64,000 nt of DNA from Agaricus subrufescens (GCA_029945375.1 CM057057.1:558001-622000), one strand, 5' to 3'. Positions 13,322-27,038 are shown, numbered from the stretch's first letter. Numbers and translations are program-made. The notes: generated by a model not told the origin, from the letters alone.

Positions 13322-16300
13322 TGACAAGATGTCGCTCCATTATCTTACTATCTCATTCTGTACTCTGGGTTGATCTCTCATTATTATATCTCCGCCCCCA
13401 ACCCGTTGGCTATGATTCCAACAATTCCTTGTCTTCCAAGCCCCACTGGAGTGACGACCCTGACAACTGATTTCCTGGCACCGATCCTTATACCATGCCT
13501 TCGTTCATCGGCTGTTGATGACCTAAGTTGACACTTGACATATCGTGATTCAAAGATTGAATTATATTTTCGTCGCCACTTTCTCAGCACGAGCTGTCAT
13601 TTGTATTCTTTCCCTAAACTAAGTTGCGTGATGCAAAAGATCAACGCGAAGAGGATTCCGTGTTTTGTGGAACACTAGCAATAGATTCGATCCTGGGCGT
13701 GGTGAAGAATGCGCAGTCAGTCAATAGCTTCCTGTACTAAATAAAGCATGCCCACCCGAGTGCTCTGGGTGGATCGAACGGGGATAGAAACTGTCCAAGC
13801 CAACTAAGCTTATGGGTCAATCACCGCCCGCCGACTCCACTACTTACACCCACTACCCATATCTCATCAGTATGTCGGCCCAAATGTCGGGTCACCAAAA
13901 ATACAGCGTATGAGTTCGGACCACCCTGAAACTACGACTTCCGAGAGTTCATATTATCCGAGATACAACTAAAGTTATATATATATGGCTCACAACTATT
14001 GGTTCATCATATTTTCATAGTTGAGTATCACTTGGTCGACAGATATCCAAGCCAATCTGACCGCCGAATCTCTGCCCTTGAAGCGCCGTATCAATCACCG
14101 AATAGAATCGGACCTTGAAAACCTACCGTAATATATCACTGCAAGTCAACTGAAAGAAGTTCGAACAATCAAAATTGACTGACTGAACCTTTTTTCTTTT
14201 TTGTCTCTTCCGAAAGCCTGCCTGTCGGGTTCTTTCCTTTTTGTTGCTGACTTTGACAACCACGTACAGGTGTTTTTTTTTTGTTTACCTGTAAGTGACG
14301 TGACTTTGGTAAATCTTCACGAAGCTATAGACTGTGACTGTTGACGAACAACCATCCTGACCTCTCTTCGTAATCGTTTTGTGTGTACAGATCGATGACG
14401 AGTGTATGACAAGAGCAGGCTTGACATTGGTCTTCAATCTTCCTCGTCCCTTACCCCACTTGTAGTCAGCAATCCTTTTTTGAGCCTGAGAATGTCTTGA
14501 TAGCTTCTGATGCTATTTTTCTGCTAAAGCGAAGTTGGCATGATATATTGTTCTATGGCTTACGCAATTGGACATGCCGTTATCTTGGCTGCTAGTCGGG
14601 GTCGTTCAATAAGGAACGCCAATAACGCCGGAGCCGATTCTGCGCTAAAATACCGCCGTTGGAAATTGAATTTACTGCTAAGACATGGTGGCCCGCATTA
14701 CAAGCTCAAAAAAATCTTCAATTAGAAATCGGGACGGTGAAAAGTTGTGTCCTACTCCGACCGGTGCTCTCCAAGCCCGACAATAGAAACGACTTCCAAC
14801 TTTCTCCAAGCGACCAAGAAAAAGAAGAAAACCGGTACTTGATATCTCAACACATGACCAATGAACACCGATGAAGCCGTTCAAACAGGAACAAGAAGGG
14901 CTGTCAGTGGTTCGAATGGGGGAGGTGGGGGGAACGATCAAGCGAACCGACCTACTCAGGCTCGATACGAAAAAATTGTAGAGAATGGGGATAATATAAT
15001 GACAACGGTGACTCAACAAGTGTGGGGGCCCGCTAACTTGGTGTCTCTATCTCCATCTTGGGAAGATCGCTCTGTTTGGAATCAAGGAGTACGTGCAATT
15101 CGGGCCTCATTGCCCGCTTTGGATGATGGTGTCATGCGCTGGCAGCACTCACTGCCTTCTTATGTTAGATCGTTTCCTTTGTTTTTGATCATGAGTTCGG
15201 TGATGGTCGATTATTTTAGCACCCGTGAATGATGGAGCATCTGGTAAAGAAGCCAAATGCTTGATCATAAACTAGTCTCGTGAATGACTTCAACACAGTT
15301 TGGCTGTGGCATTTCTTAATCAGCTACTTCTATGAGAAGGAGTAGAGCTGTATCAGCATCAGACTTCCTTCAGCTGGTGTCTTCTGAAATTGCGCGACAG
15401 ATCTATACTCAAGAGAAAAATCGAGCGACATGCAGGGTCAGTTTAAGTTCTTTCACATTCTTTCCGGACGGGGTATCCGCCGATGCCCATGCTTTATGAC
15501 GCAATTTCCGCCATTCTATCCTCCCCGCCTTACTGTCGCCATAAGTTGTCCGGACCTTTTCCCTCCCGTTTCCTTTATCTCCTTGGGAAAAATGAATAAG
15601 CCGTATATGTCAGATCCTGTCAGCCCTTTCTGGCGTCCGATCTTTAGCCTGCGATAAGTAGGACCAGGGTTTCGGGCTTTCAACTATGTATCATGAAGGC
15701 TATTGAACGGTCCGAACTAAATTTACACCTGTAAAGGGAAAGAACGTTATCTCTATATATATCTCCCTCTGACAAAAATGAAACTGAAGTACGATAAGCG
15801 ACGCGACCTTCGGGAGTGATTAAACCGATCCCCTATATTGGAAATACATACAAACTACACCTTAAACTTTATGCGAAATCTCTTCGCTCGCGAATGACAT
15901 CACACGAGGAACAATCCAAGCCGGTTTGCTCATGCAGGTCCACACTACCGTGAGGTCAAAAAGTTCATAAGTCCATTTTTTCGTGTAGAGAAATTGGGGA
16001 TAGTCGAGAAGGAGGCAGCGTAATTTTAGGCAACTTTTTACTATCATGTGAGAGATTTATGAGCACACGGATCTATTTCATTAATCCGATACCGGCGTAG
16101 GGGCCCCAAGACCCTCGACAAACGGCCAGCTACCGCTGATCCGCGGAGCTTCGACAAATCGACAGGTTTAATACTTGAATTACATATCATATCAGAGCCA
16201 TTGACACACCTCGACGCCTCGAGGGTTGGACACAGAATAGATCAGGCCGCATAACCTACCGTAGCTCGTTTGTGCTAATCAATTGAAGTGCCTAGCTGAT

Positions 16301-16729
16301 TTTTAGTAACGGTAAAGTCTTACGCCGACATCTTATGATTCCGCCCAGTCTATTCAAAGACAATCTACCCACCTAAACGATCAAAGTTCTCTCCTGTTTT
16401 TCACGCTAGCTCCGAGTCTCCTTCGCCTACTTTTAGAACACAAGATATCGGAAAGCCAGTCCCGACACCACAGGCTAACGTAAAACCCTTATTTATCTCT
16501 TCCTCGTTTTCGTGCTTCGGGCTCAAGGTTCAGGGAAACCCGAGCATCATCATCAGTTCCCAAATTTAAAACTGTGATTAGCCGCGAAATCCACTCAAGA
16601 CATCTTTGTGTCCAAATAACAAAGAAATCAACAAATTAACTCACTCATCCTCCAGGGTCTTGATCACGAGTAGAGGCCGGGCCCACTACGTATAGGATCA
16701 AAAGCTACTATTTCGTTTCGGTGCTTTTA

Positions 16730-16731
<2 letters not shown>
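13322..16731. other. Long intergenic region, no secure gene
   Basis: About 3.4 kb without a convincing gene. The longest candidate, 14861-15232 (+), reads MNTDEAVQTGTRRAVSG.. and includes WEDRSVWNQGVRAIRASLP, but has no recognisable domain or clear introns. ATATATATGG and T-rich tracts near 13980 and 14270 are promoter-like. A T-loop-like GTTCGATCC on the minus strand near 13780 has no tRNA body around it. Confidence 0.35.
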
Positions 16732-16776
<45 letters not shown>

Positions 16777-16795
16777 TGTTTTTTTTTTTTTTTTA
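16732..16795. repeat. Long poly-T tract (two T runs separated by ATTG)
   Basis: A run of roughly 40 T, then ATTG, then about 18 T, immediately followed by ATCTTTATC. Read on the minus strand this is poly-A. It may be a simple homopolymer or the tail relic of a retroposed element; I see no non-LTR element or target duplication next to it. Its true length is likely unreliable in the assembly. Confidence 0.8.
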
Positions 16796-17924
16796 TCTTT
16801 ATCAGTTTCAGGACCTTTTCGAGCCCGACGGAGGTAATGTTCAATCCAAACCAGTTCTTAGTGAAACAATATAGTTCTTTTTGATTCTAGAGGCATTATT
16901 ATCGGCTTTCATCCGATTAACGTTTGAATGAGATATATGTGCACGATGGTGGGTGCACTTTCGGTATTCAAATATCTACCGGTCCACCTGTTCGTCCGTA
17001 GGAACGGATTGACGACGGATTGATCTGGATAATATTCATAAGGCAAGAGCAAGATATCACAAGGATGACAGAACAGCTGAGTGGCGCTATAGCATATATA
17101 CTTGTCAGTGCCAGAATATCATAATATTCTATTATGTCCGCTTTGGTGTAAGGATTACTTGGCCGACTCGGATAGCCCGCTTCCACTGTACCAGTTGACT
17201 GGAACAAGAACGAATACACAACGAGATGAATGCTTATTGTCGTAACGCAACAATCGTCATCATATAACACCCTACATACACATTTTCATTGCGGACACAC
17301 AAAGACCAGTCGAGGAAGAAATGACTAATAAGTAATCTAAGAGAAACCAGTCACTAAGACACCTAAAGTAAAATAGTCTATGATGCTGTAGAAGAGAAGA
17401 AAACCGAAGATTGCAGAGAAGGAGTAAAAAGAGAGCTTGCTCGAGACGAGAGACATGGCGAAAACAGCGTGATGGGGTAAAATATGCTTGTAACGATGCA
17501 ACAAAGAGAAAAAAATCTGTAAAGGTGGAGATGAATTGTTGATGAAAAGGTAATGCAACTGAACTATTGGAGAAATCGAAACCCTGTATGAAGGAAAGAA
17601 AGGTATTATTCTCAGACAGAATGCTGTACTACGATGAAAAAATCATGACTTTCATGAACGTGATCGTCAACAACATAAGAATAAAAAAAAGGATAATTGC
17701 TTCCTGTTGAGAGCAAAGAAGCAAATAAACCAACAACAAATTTGCAGCAAAGCATCGTGAAGTGAAAATAATATAATAATAAAAGTTGAAAACATGATGT
17801 GAGAAGCCGAGAACAATTAAGGAAATATAAATTTAGGACGAGAGATGAAAGTTCGAAAACACAGCACCAAAGCAAATGATGACACAGAGATTACAAGGAA
17901 AACAGAAAGGAGGAAAGAAAAAAT
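16796..17924. other. Intergenic/3' region, AT-rich
   Basis: T-rich on the minus strand downstream of the Cys-rich gene, so probably its 3' UTR and terminator region. Short ORFs here have no coding character that I can support. Confidence 0.4.
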
Positions 17925-20900
17925 TTAGACGCCAATTACCTGACTCAACGCCAATTGCGAAATCCTGTCGCAAAGCATATTCAACTTCTCCACCGCCGAT
18001 GGGATCGCTATCCTGGCCGAAAGCTCCCACAATAATTTTCTAAATTTCTCCAAAGCTGGAATCAAATCCTTCAAAGGAGTGGCGAACGCAACATCAAGCT
18101 TCCTTTCGTCCTTCAGAATGGGACTCGCGTGGAATGGCACCGATGGACTATACTTTTCTTCGCCACCACGTAGTTGGCCTCGTGACATTTCGCCTTTCTT
18201 TTGGTTATCGTCCCCGCTCTCTCGTCGCCTTCCCTCTTTCACAACTTCGCCCTCAGTAGCCCACTCGATTTCGCCTTTTCCGAGCATCCACTCTCCCAGT
18301 CCGCAACTTTTTTCGATCTTCCTTAACTGTACATCCATAACCCCGCAGATACTTGTAGATCCCCCTTCGAGCATATACCTCAACAAGTCCAACATCACGG
18401 CATAAGTGTTAGAATGCGTGAACCAATCCTTCGCGGTGGTATTACCCAAAAAGGCGCGGATGACTTCTGGCATAAGCGAATGTTCGAAAAATTCAACGAC
18501 TTCGAAGCACAATGAGATCGATGCAGGTGATAAAGGAGGAAATGGTTGACAATCGGAGGTTTTGAATATCTCGGTGATAACAGTCATGGTTCTGGTAAGA
18601 ATCGACTCGACTTTCCGGCTCTGTGGAGTCAGTGGTTTCGAAATCAGGGCCTTGACAAAATCGTCTCGGTCTTTGTATCCGGAGTTCAAGCCGGCCTCAA
18701 GGAGATAGTCGCGATCAAAGATAGCAAGGGCTTCAAAGATAGCGATGGCTCGAACTTGTGGGCAGCAGTTGTTGATGACACATGATTTACTTCCAGAGCA
18801 ATGTTTCGGGCAATCCGCTGGGCGAGAACAACCACGACAGTGAAGGGTCGAACACTTGGTACAGGAGACGTGGAGGATTGGTGCAGTGAGCATTAAGAGC
18901 TAGTAAAGATGAGTAAGAGACGAACTTGAATGGACGCAGAGTGGATGAGACGTACTGTATTAGGAGTGGATGGAATACTTTCTCCGCATTTTGAGCAGCA
19001 GCGGTGGGCTGTATAAATATCGACGAAGGGAATAGGCTTCATATCTACTTTCTCTGTGCCTACTTCATCGGCGCGCTTCTCGTCGACATGCGGTACGATC
19101 TTCTCTTCTCTGATGTCGCCATCGTAAAGATCGTCATCTTCATAGTCAGACTCGGATAAAGTAGAAATTGGCACCACCATCGATTGCCCCATCCCCTTGG
19201 CATCATCTTCATCGTCAGACTCGGATAAAGTAGAAATCGGCACCACCATCGATTGCCCCATCCCCTTAGCACGAGGAGCAGAAAACAATTCTTCTGCATT
19301 TCGAGGGCGAGATGAGTGGGCTGACACTTCTTTTGGATAAGTACGAAGCTCAGGTGCGCGGGCAGTCTGGGGGGCGGAAAGAGAAGAGGACGAGCAGCAG
19401 AGTGTTGAAGATGATGAGGTATCACGCTGGTTGAAGTCGCGGAGGCGCTTAGCAGCTGCTGATTGCTTAGCGGCAGCAGCAGCGGCAGACGCCGATGACG
19501 TCGATGTCGACATTCGAGCCTTCTCTCTTTCGGCAGCAACGACTGACGCGGGGGTTGTGATGCGATTTGTTTCCAGAGAGGACCATTGTGGAATGATTTG
19601 AGATGAACGAAGCGATGATCGTGGGGAAGATTTTTCGGGGACGCGCTCAACTTTAGGAGATATATTCTGCGAGGCAGCGGCAGCTGCGGTACTAGCCGTG
19701 GATGAAGAGTTTGAGGAGTTGGAACTGAAAGATGTATGGGTAATTTCGCGCTCGGGTGACTGAGCAGATTTTTTGGGTGCTGAAGACTTGCTCTCAGCGA
19801 AAGTATTTTTTGAGTTGCCCTGGGCTCTATTAGACGCCAGGGCCGAGGTTGAAGCTGATGAAGATACAGATCTAGAAGACGAGACAGAAGGCAGGAATGA
19901 AACCCTAGTGGGGCTGACGCGATTCTGTTCGGAATGTGATGTGGATGAAGTTACAGTGGTGATCCTTGATGAGGATGAATTAGCTGCTACCTGAGCAGCA
20001 GCTGCAGAGCTGGCCGAAGTATAAGTTGAACTAGGATGTAATGACAAGGGCTTATCCTTGGCAGGTGAAGTAGTTGATGAAGTCAGAGGGGGCGAATTTC
20101 TATGTGATGAGGAGGCGACAGAAGATCGCGTAGATGAAGAGCCTTGTCGCGTATGAGATGAGCGTGAGTAAAAAGCTTCGGCTGGTATAGTCATTGGAAT
20201 AGCATGAGTGGGCGAAGCATCGCCCTTACGAGCAGCAGCGGAAGCAGATGAAGATGAAGATGATGGTAAGGGAGAAATGGGGGAAGACACAGGGGAAGAC
20301 AGCGCAGTGGATGTTGTACTTGCGGAGGAGAATACAGAGGAAGAGGCGGATGAGGACGAGGAGGTGCTCGGTGATGCGGATATGGGCACGGGTGGGTGCA
20401 TCATGTCGGAATGAGCTCGTAGCGCATCTTGTAATGACGAGACCCTCCAGTCCTCCGCCAGCATTCTTGTGGCCGCTTCGTTAGGGCTGTATCTCTCCGT
20501 TGGCAAAGGAGGAACAGTCATCGTGGGCGAAGAACTAGAAAGGAGGAGTTCCCGTGGCGAAGACTGGCCAGCCCCTTCTTCGCGTCGGACTTGGCCTTCT
20601 TTTGTGACGTTGTCAGAAGCAGGAACAGGGGCAGAAGTTTGTCCTGGGGCATAGACATCTGTAGAAGTAGACGCATATAAGTACATTAATGAGACGGATA
20701 GGAAGGCCGCGCACCTTTCTTAGAAGGAAGAGGGGAAGACGTCTTCGTTCTGTCATCCGTTTTTAATGTGGGCTCCTTCGTTTTGCCCTTAGACTTCATC
20801 CTAGCGTCTGCCTCCGTTAAAGCAGTCTCTTGAGAATTTTGCAGCGCGCGGGCAAGAGTTTCGTCGTGGTAGCTTTGAAAAGCCTTTACCTGCTCTCGGA

Positions 20901-21225
20901 CAATAGACGCCTCGTCCACGTACTTGAGCACACTGGCGTCGCCCTCCGGGAAAAAGTCGCGGATATTGATATCGAGTGACTGCATCGCCTTTGACGGCTC
21001 TGCAGCTGTTCTAGGCGGGGAGGATGAGGAGGGTCTTTGGTACAGCTTCGTGGATGCCTTCGAGTGAAATTTGCTCGGCGATGATGTCGAATCAGATGGT
21101 AGGGACGATGGCGTGGCCAAAGGGGGGCCTGCGGCTGTGGCCTGGGTGGTGGTGCGAGATCGCGCACGGGACATTCTGGCGGGGGCCTGGGGGATAGAAA
21201 TGTGTCGAACGGATGTCTTTGACAT
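17925..21225 (-). CDS. Large Ser-rich protein with Cys-rich RING/IBR-like zinc cluster
   Basis: Three exons close in frame: 21225-20715, 20658-18956, 18899-17925 (3189 nt, 1062 aa). The first ~730 residues are low-complexity Ser/Ala/Thr with poly-Ser runs, preceded by a predicted helical SYHDETLARALQNSQETALT segment. The informative part spans the exon 2/3 junction: CCSKCGESIP, then about 20 residues later CTKCSTLHCRGC, DCPKHCSGSKSC and NNCCPQVRAIAIFEALAIFD, a dense set of Cys pairs plus His resembling an IBR/RING-type zinc fold. The C-terminal ~300 residues are helical without a recognised domain. A ubiquitin-ligase-like role is inference. A 23-residue unit (AKGMGQSMVVPISTLSESD) is tandemly duplicated. 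The end at LSQVIGV-stop overlaps a possible GTAATT donor, so further 3' exons cannot be excluded. Confidence 0.7.
19147..19284 (-). repeat. 69-bp in-frame tandem duplication in the Cys-rich gene
   Basis: Two near-identical copies offset by 69 bp (for example CAGACTCGGATAAAGTAGAA at 19147 and 19216) encode a duplicated 23-residue Met-Gly-Gln-Ser..Glu-Ser-Asp unit. The few differences are mostly silent, which suggests a fairly recent duplication or homogenisation. Confidence 0.8.
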
Positions 21226-23420
21226 GGTAATTGTGAAAGGTCAGCGTCCTGTGGGGATCAAGTGATTTAATGATGTTTGGTTGCGACGGTGATTGGAGAA
21301 CAAGAAAAACATGGCTGTATGCGGGGAGGAATATCAGCAGTCCATGGCAGCAGAGGGAGAGAAGTGCCAGAGCGAAAAAAAATTGGTCACTCGGTAATAT
21401 ATACTCTATCACTCGGGACCTGGCGCGCTAATACATTCCCAGCCTTTCGGCTCTTCCGACATTTCTGCTCTTTCCCGCTCGACTTCCTCCCAGCCCCCAC
21501 CCGCGCCCTCCGCCGCGCCTTCCGCCCGTCCCCGCCCGCCCTTCGACGCTGTATGCGTGCTTCCGCGGCCCCCAATCCGCCTGAAAGACCGGGCTTTTCG
21601 CGGGAGGGCGCATCTGTGCTTCAACACGTGTTGTACATGTGTTCAACAGCCGGGCCAAATATAGAACTCGTCCGCCCATGCCCTGGGTTATGGGCAATCT
21701 GACGTCAGCCTCCTGCCTTTTCCGTCCTTTCCACTCTCTTTTTGTCGCCCCGATAACAGCCTCGCTATCCTCGTGGTCTGCTGCGCCATCGGCGGGCCCT
21801 GCTATCTGCTGGCTTGGCTGCCATTTTGTTAATAAACCAACGTCAACTAAGGACCCATTAACGCCTCTTGTCGTACTGCCCTTGGCCCCTTTTACATGCC
21901 CTTTTCATCTTGCGGGTGTTACGCGTCCTTGGCTATACAGCTTTTTCTGCCGCCGGACTCTAATCATCGTCCTAGCCGATCTGCATCTCTGGAGCCCTTC
22001 ATTCCAGCCCAGCAAGCACACGTACTGGTGCTTCGGTCATGGCTCCGAACCTTTCGTGGTTACCGGTTCCGGTAACTCAGAATTTAATTTGAAGCGGAGG
22101 TTTTCTATATTCAGTGCAATTGTGGAATCGGCCCCAGTAAATGTGCCAGAGCATCTATCAGATAAAAGAGCTCCAATGACGGGCTTTCGAAGGAAGAGCA
22201 TCCCATTCCACCTCTACGCTTCTATTCTTCCAGAGATCTCCCGTGTGATACAAAAAAAGCTCCTTCGTGTTATCGTCTTCTCAAACAACATTCGACTTGC
22301 TTCCCGAAATAGCTGATCCGAACCCTTCAGGTATCAGTAATGAACGCAGGCACGACGAGGGTCCACAGTACCGACTCGAGCTAGAATCTGCTCAAATGGA
22401 TTAATGTCTTACTCTGGGTACTGTGCATCCGGGTAAGTCATTACTGCCAGGTAAATACAAGAGTTGTCACTTCATGGAGGTTTTGTGGTGCGATTGCCAT
22501 GGTTATATGCTACTCCTGGAACAACGTCGGTACGTGTGCCATTACAATTCTAGGTGCAGAGAATCACAGTGTTGACAGTGCACGCTTCTAACATTATCCG
22601 ACTATCGATCTTCTGATGATACATTAGATGTCATTCCCAAAACGACTCAATGCCCTCGCATACACCCAGACAATGACGGGTTACTGTCACATCTTCCATC
22701 CATCCGACGTTTCCGCAGAGTCGGGAGAAGTACGTATATCGAAGACGACCAGCATATATACACGTTCACAAAGGGAAGACTCGAACTCCGCTTCATGGAA
22801 TCTGTAGTATCAAAGCTTGGACACAGATATGAAACCCTGAACGTTGATTGTACATCGCCATTGATATGCGCGTATCTCATTTGTACGTGTATCTGGCTCC
22901 ACCCACCGCGCAGCTCAAATACACTACTTGATAAAGAACTACTTGCTCTCATTTTCCGCGCGAATTGCCGTTCAACCTTGGTTTTGGCCGGAGTATCTAC
23001 GTGCATGACAACCGTCCTGGTGAGAAGGGTAGTGGGCTCGTTTTCAAAAAGTAAGCCCAAAGCCGTGGTATCTTATCCAACAAAACTGATACACAATCGG
23101 CCGATAATTATCAGCTGAAGATCCCTCTAAAAACAGGCTACCTTTTTGTGTAATGCGATAAGATGGTGCCCCAAAAAAGCGATGTGCAATCAGAGCTTGA
23201 AATCGGTGAATGTGAAATGATCGAGATTTAGGCACGTTGTCGAGCACCGCTGGCGGTATCCTTGATCGGAGATGTTCGACCGACATATCACGAAGTGTAC
23301 TTTCCTACCACGGTAACTACGCAGCCGATAAAGCACATAAACTTATTACTAACAATCACAACGCACAGTTCAATTCTAGAACGATCTACTCCGCCGCACG
23401 GTTTCCATTACGGAATTCAG
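21226..23420. other. Intergenic region before the seven-helix paralog array
   Basis: Contains the promoter of the Cys-rich gene (right of 21225; includes TGACGTCA near 21699 and GC-rich tracts). From about 23270 the sequence becomes similar to the 3' flanks of paralogs B and C (near 25730 and 55680), so the tandemly duplicated unit begins about here. No gene is supported between 21700 and 23250. Confidence 0.4.
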
Positions 23421-24606
23421 CTATTTCGTGACCGTCTGTACACTAAAAGTGGATTGACTGCACTTTCCTTCCGTGTCATCGCCAGCTGCATTGAAGGTTG
23501 TCAGGCTTCCGGCGGACTTATTGGCTTCCTCCTCTTTTCTGTTTTGTCCAACGCGGATGACAATCAGATCGTACGCGATGCCAATCACGACCGTATGCTG
23601 AAAGGACGTTGAGTCAATTATTGGCATCACCATCTCAAATACAGTATTCGACGACTTACTATCCCGCCATTCATGTGGACGGCGAAGCCGGAATGACCGA
23701 AGTAGGCAACGAAATGCGCGATACTCATCGCCAGATATAAAACACCAGATTCCATAAGGATTCGCATCAGGATTTGGAGTTGCCTTGATGAATTGCTATT
23801 CCCAACATTTTTTATATTCTTCCATATTCGCCATACCAGAAGGCCTGGATTGCAAGTAAGAGGTCACTACTATCTGTGTTGTTTCAGAGGACTCACCAGT
23901 ACAATATCCGTTTATCGCAATAGTCGAAGCTAAGAAGGGGAGGAAAACAATTCCGGGGCCAATTTGCATCTGGACCTTTGCCCACTTATAGGGCCCAAAG
24001 TCTGGGTCTTTGATATTCTCAACTTGTAAGAATATTTCCAGGCACATGCAGACAATACCCCCAAACCAAAGGAAGATCGGGAACCACATGACCGCCATTC
24101 GCCTCATGTAGACAACCCATAGGCGATGCATCTGAAAAGTCGAGTTGTCATCCGTTACTAATATGTACTTCTAAAGATGGGCCTACCAGAACCGTATCCG
24201 CAAGTAAAATAATGACTCCCGAAAGTGCGCACTACGATATCGGGGAACACGTCAACCCACCGACCTAGAGTACTAGAGTTCATCGTGGACCAACCTGCAC
24301 AATACCCTTTCGAGGATCGTCCGCAAAATCGCTCAACTTGTTCCCCTGCTCCACAAATGCCGCTTCTTTAATAGACGAATTCACAGTTATTGCCAAAATG
24401 ATTAAAACCAACAATAAAGTGATATTGGTTGCGGCAAGAGTATGCCAATGGATTTTCTTCCTTATCTTCCACCCCTCATCCGCGAAGATCAACCAGCGAT
24501 TAGCATACGCGGCAGATACGAAATAGAGGCCAACGAAGATCCCGGCTGTAAAGTTGATTGCTATAGCCTGGGATACCAAGTAGGGTGGGCCGGTATGTTC
24601 TGACAT
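23421..24606 (-). CDS. Seven-helix membrane protein, paralog A
   Basis: Integral membrane protein of a family present five times in this window; function unknown. Five exons: 24606-24295, 24231-24187, 24131-23897, 23844-23660, 23597-23421 (954 nt, 317 aa). Hydrophobic segments in order: AIAINFTAGIFVGLYFVSAA, TLAATNITLLLVLIILAIT, CALSGVIILLADTVL, MAVMWFPIFLWFGGIVCMCL, IGPGIVFLPFLASTIAING, GVLYLAMSIAHFVAYFG and HTVVIGIAYDLIVIRVG, followed by a polar C-terminal tail. Seven helices with a long second loop (RLWVVYMRR..) would suit a GPCR-like topology, but I see no diagnostic receptor motif, so that is only inference. Intron 2 uses GT here while several paralogs use GC. ATG 24606 is preferred because all paralogs begin MSE/MSG at this point. 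Confidence 0.85.
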
Positions 24607-25867
24607 CTGGTTCGAGGTGCTTGAACTGAATTTTGTAGCCCCCTTTATATACTTGTGGCGCAAGCTTTTTTTGTAGAAGTGGGAGGAAATCTATGTATGT
24701 CGAGCTGAGAGAGAGGATAACATCTCGGGTTCGTACTGTTTCGTCAACTTGTTTCACGATATGTTAATCATAGAACAGGCTTAGCATCTGTCAATATGTT
24801 CATCAATTTCCCACTATTTTTTTTAGAATCCCAACCATCGGCGTGGACACACACACTTTGAAATGGCTGTTTCTGCAGTATGCTGGACGATGAGTGCGCA
24901 TAAATCCAAGGCCCAGAATAGTCTCAATGAGCCAAGGTCGAGTCTATAGAGGAAATGAAGAGCGCGAGAGGTGAATATCGTTACCAAACATACGGTCCAG
25001 GGTCGTGCTTGACAAGGTCATGAGACAGAAGTGCAACGAAGCAATGGAATTAGTGAGTCTGACACATAAAAATGCGCACCACTTGGACGTTATGGATAGC
25101 AGTGTCGCCCCACGCCAAGTCCTCATGTAGACAAGACATGAGAGAAAGGATCTTATTAGGTGTTAGACGAGCAGCCATATCTTGGGGTATCATTGCTTCC
25201 TCAGGGTCGAGGAGTTGATTAACCTTTGTTAGTGCCTACGACCCTTTGTTACCGTCTCGAAAAATCAATAATCAGGAGGTTTCTGAAACGGCTTCCATTA
25301 GAAGATTGATCATTAAAGTGAGTCACGTCACGATGTTCAGTGTTAAAAGTCAACAGATTGAACAACTACACTTGCTCGCAGCTAGTACCGCAACTGTTCC
25401 TCGAGCCTATGAATTCTTGCACTGTCTAGCCTATAATTAAACGAGAAATTTTTTTGCAGAAGGTCGTATGATCAGGCCCAAAGACGAATTTGTAAAGACA
25501 ACGTGCAAATTATTTATAGATCCGTTTACATCATGCCAGCCACTCGCAATTTCCGAAGTCAAGGGAATTGAGGTAGTTGGCCGAATTCGGTTGTGAATCC
25601 GCACGCGGCTGGATATGGGCGGTGGCTTGTGTCCCAATGGTGTGTTCTGACAATGCCGAGTCTCTTCAATTGAGGTTTGGGAACGCTGTCGAGCGTCGTT
25701 AACGAGTTCTTCAACCAGAATTTTTCAAGCGACATATTATACACTATATTCTTCTACCGCGGTGATTACGCAGTTGATAGATACACAAGGTCATTCCTGA
25801 TGATGACAACACGTGGCCCACTCTAGAACAATCTACATTGTTGTACGTTTGCCCTTGCAGAATCAAG
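24607..25867. other. Spacer between paralogs A and B with conserved upstream block
   Basis: Upstream region of A and downstream region of B. It is similar along much of its length to 27039-27608 and to the flanks of C (55284-55799 and 56977-57300), so the duplication unit includes flanks. Short minus-strand ORFs near 25126-24944 look like remnants shared by the units rather than a gene. Confidence 0.5.
24785..24798 (-). promoter_or_regulatory. Conserved upstream 14-mer of paralog A (CATATTGACAGATG)
   Basis: The same 14 bp occur at 27205-27218 (paralog B) and 57142-57155 (paralog C), in each case 166-179 bp upstream of the ATG. Neighbouring bases have diverged more, so the block may be a regulatory site, although shared ancestry of recent duplicates could also explain it. 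Confidence 0.45.
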
Positions 25868-27038
25868 TCACTCCTCCCCCGACTGTACACTGATAGCGGA
25901 TTTTTCTTCGGTATCGTCGCTAGCAAATCGGACGGTTGTCAATGCTCCAGTGGACATGTCGGCTTCGTCTGTTCTGTTCAGTCCAACGCGGATAATAATC
26001 AGATCGTATGCAATCCCAATCACGACCGGATGCTGTAAGAACCCTGAGTGAATGTCATCGACATTTCGAATGCACTTGTTAACAACTAACCAAGATGCCA
26101 TTTACGTGGATGACATAGCTGAATTGACCGAAGAAGGTGATAAAATGTAAAACACTCATGGCTAAATACAAAACTCCAGATTCCATAAGGATTCGTATGA
26201 GTATTTGTAACTGCCTTGACGAACTGCTGCTCCCAGCCCTTTTTGCACTCTTCCATATTCGCCATACCAGAAGACCTGAGCTTGAATGTAAGACAGTCAC
26301 TACTAGTCATATCGTTTCTACAAACTCACCAGTGCAATATCCGTTTATCAAGATAGTCGAAGCCAAGAAAGGGACGTACACAATACCGGGGCCAACTTGC
26401 ATCTGGATCTTTGCCCACTTATAAGGCCCAAAGTTCGGAACTTGAAGATTCTTAACTTGTAAGAATATTTCTAGGGACATGCAGACAATGCCCCCCAACC
26501 AAAGGAATACTGGGAACCACATGACTGTCATCCGTTTCATGTAGACAACCCATAGGCGATGCATCTGGAAAGTTAAGTTGCCATTCGTTGCTAGATGTAT
26601 TCCTGAAGATGAACTTGCCAGAACAGTATCCCCAAGTAAGATAATGGCCCCCAAAAGTGAACACTATAGTGTCCCGGAACATGTTAACACACCAGCCCAG
26701 CTTGTTAGAGTTCATTGTAGACTAACCTGTACGACACCTTTCCAAGGATCACCCTGATAATCACCTAACTTATTTTCCTGCTCCACAAAGGCCGCCTCTG
26801 CGATAGAAAAATTCACAGTCAACGCTATGGTAATCAACACCAACAGTAAAGTTATGTTGGTCACGACGAGCATATGCCAACGGATGTTCTTCCTGATTTT
26901 CCATCCCTCATCCGTGAAAATTAACCAGCGGTTAGCATATGCGACGGAGATGAAATAGAAGCTAGTGAAGACCCCGGCTGTAAAGTTGATCGCTACAGCT
27001 TGGGATACCAAGTAGGGTGGGCCGGTTTGTTCTGACAT
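25868..27038 (-). CDS. Seven-helix membrane protein, paralog B
   Basis: Paralog of A with the same exon plan: 27038-26727, 26663-26619, 26564-26330, 26275-26091, 26032-25868 (942 nt, 313 aa). Exon 1 (312 nt), exon 2 (45 nt), exon 3 (235 nt) and exon 4 (185 nt) have the same lengths as in A. Helices match A, for example VAINFTAGVFTSFYFISVAY, CSLLGAIILLGDTVL, MTVMWFPVFLWLGGIVCMSL and HPVVIGIAYDLIIIRVG. Intron 2 starts GCAAGT instead of GT. The gene lies just left of the CACTA element, which inserted about 570 bp upstream of its start codon. Confidence 0.85.

Noticed and set aside
13740..13800. tRNA-like T-loop (GTTCGATCC on the minus strand)
   Set aside because: The flanking bases do not form a T-stem, acceptor stem or anticodon arm.
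16732..16795. Poly-T tract as the tail of a non-LTR retrotransposon
   Set aside because: No reverse-transcriptase remnant and no target-site duplication were seen in the adjoining sequence, so it was kept as a simple repeat.
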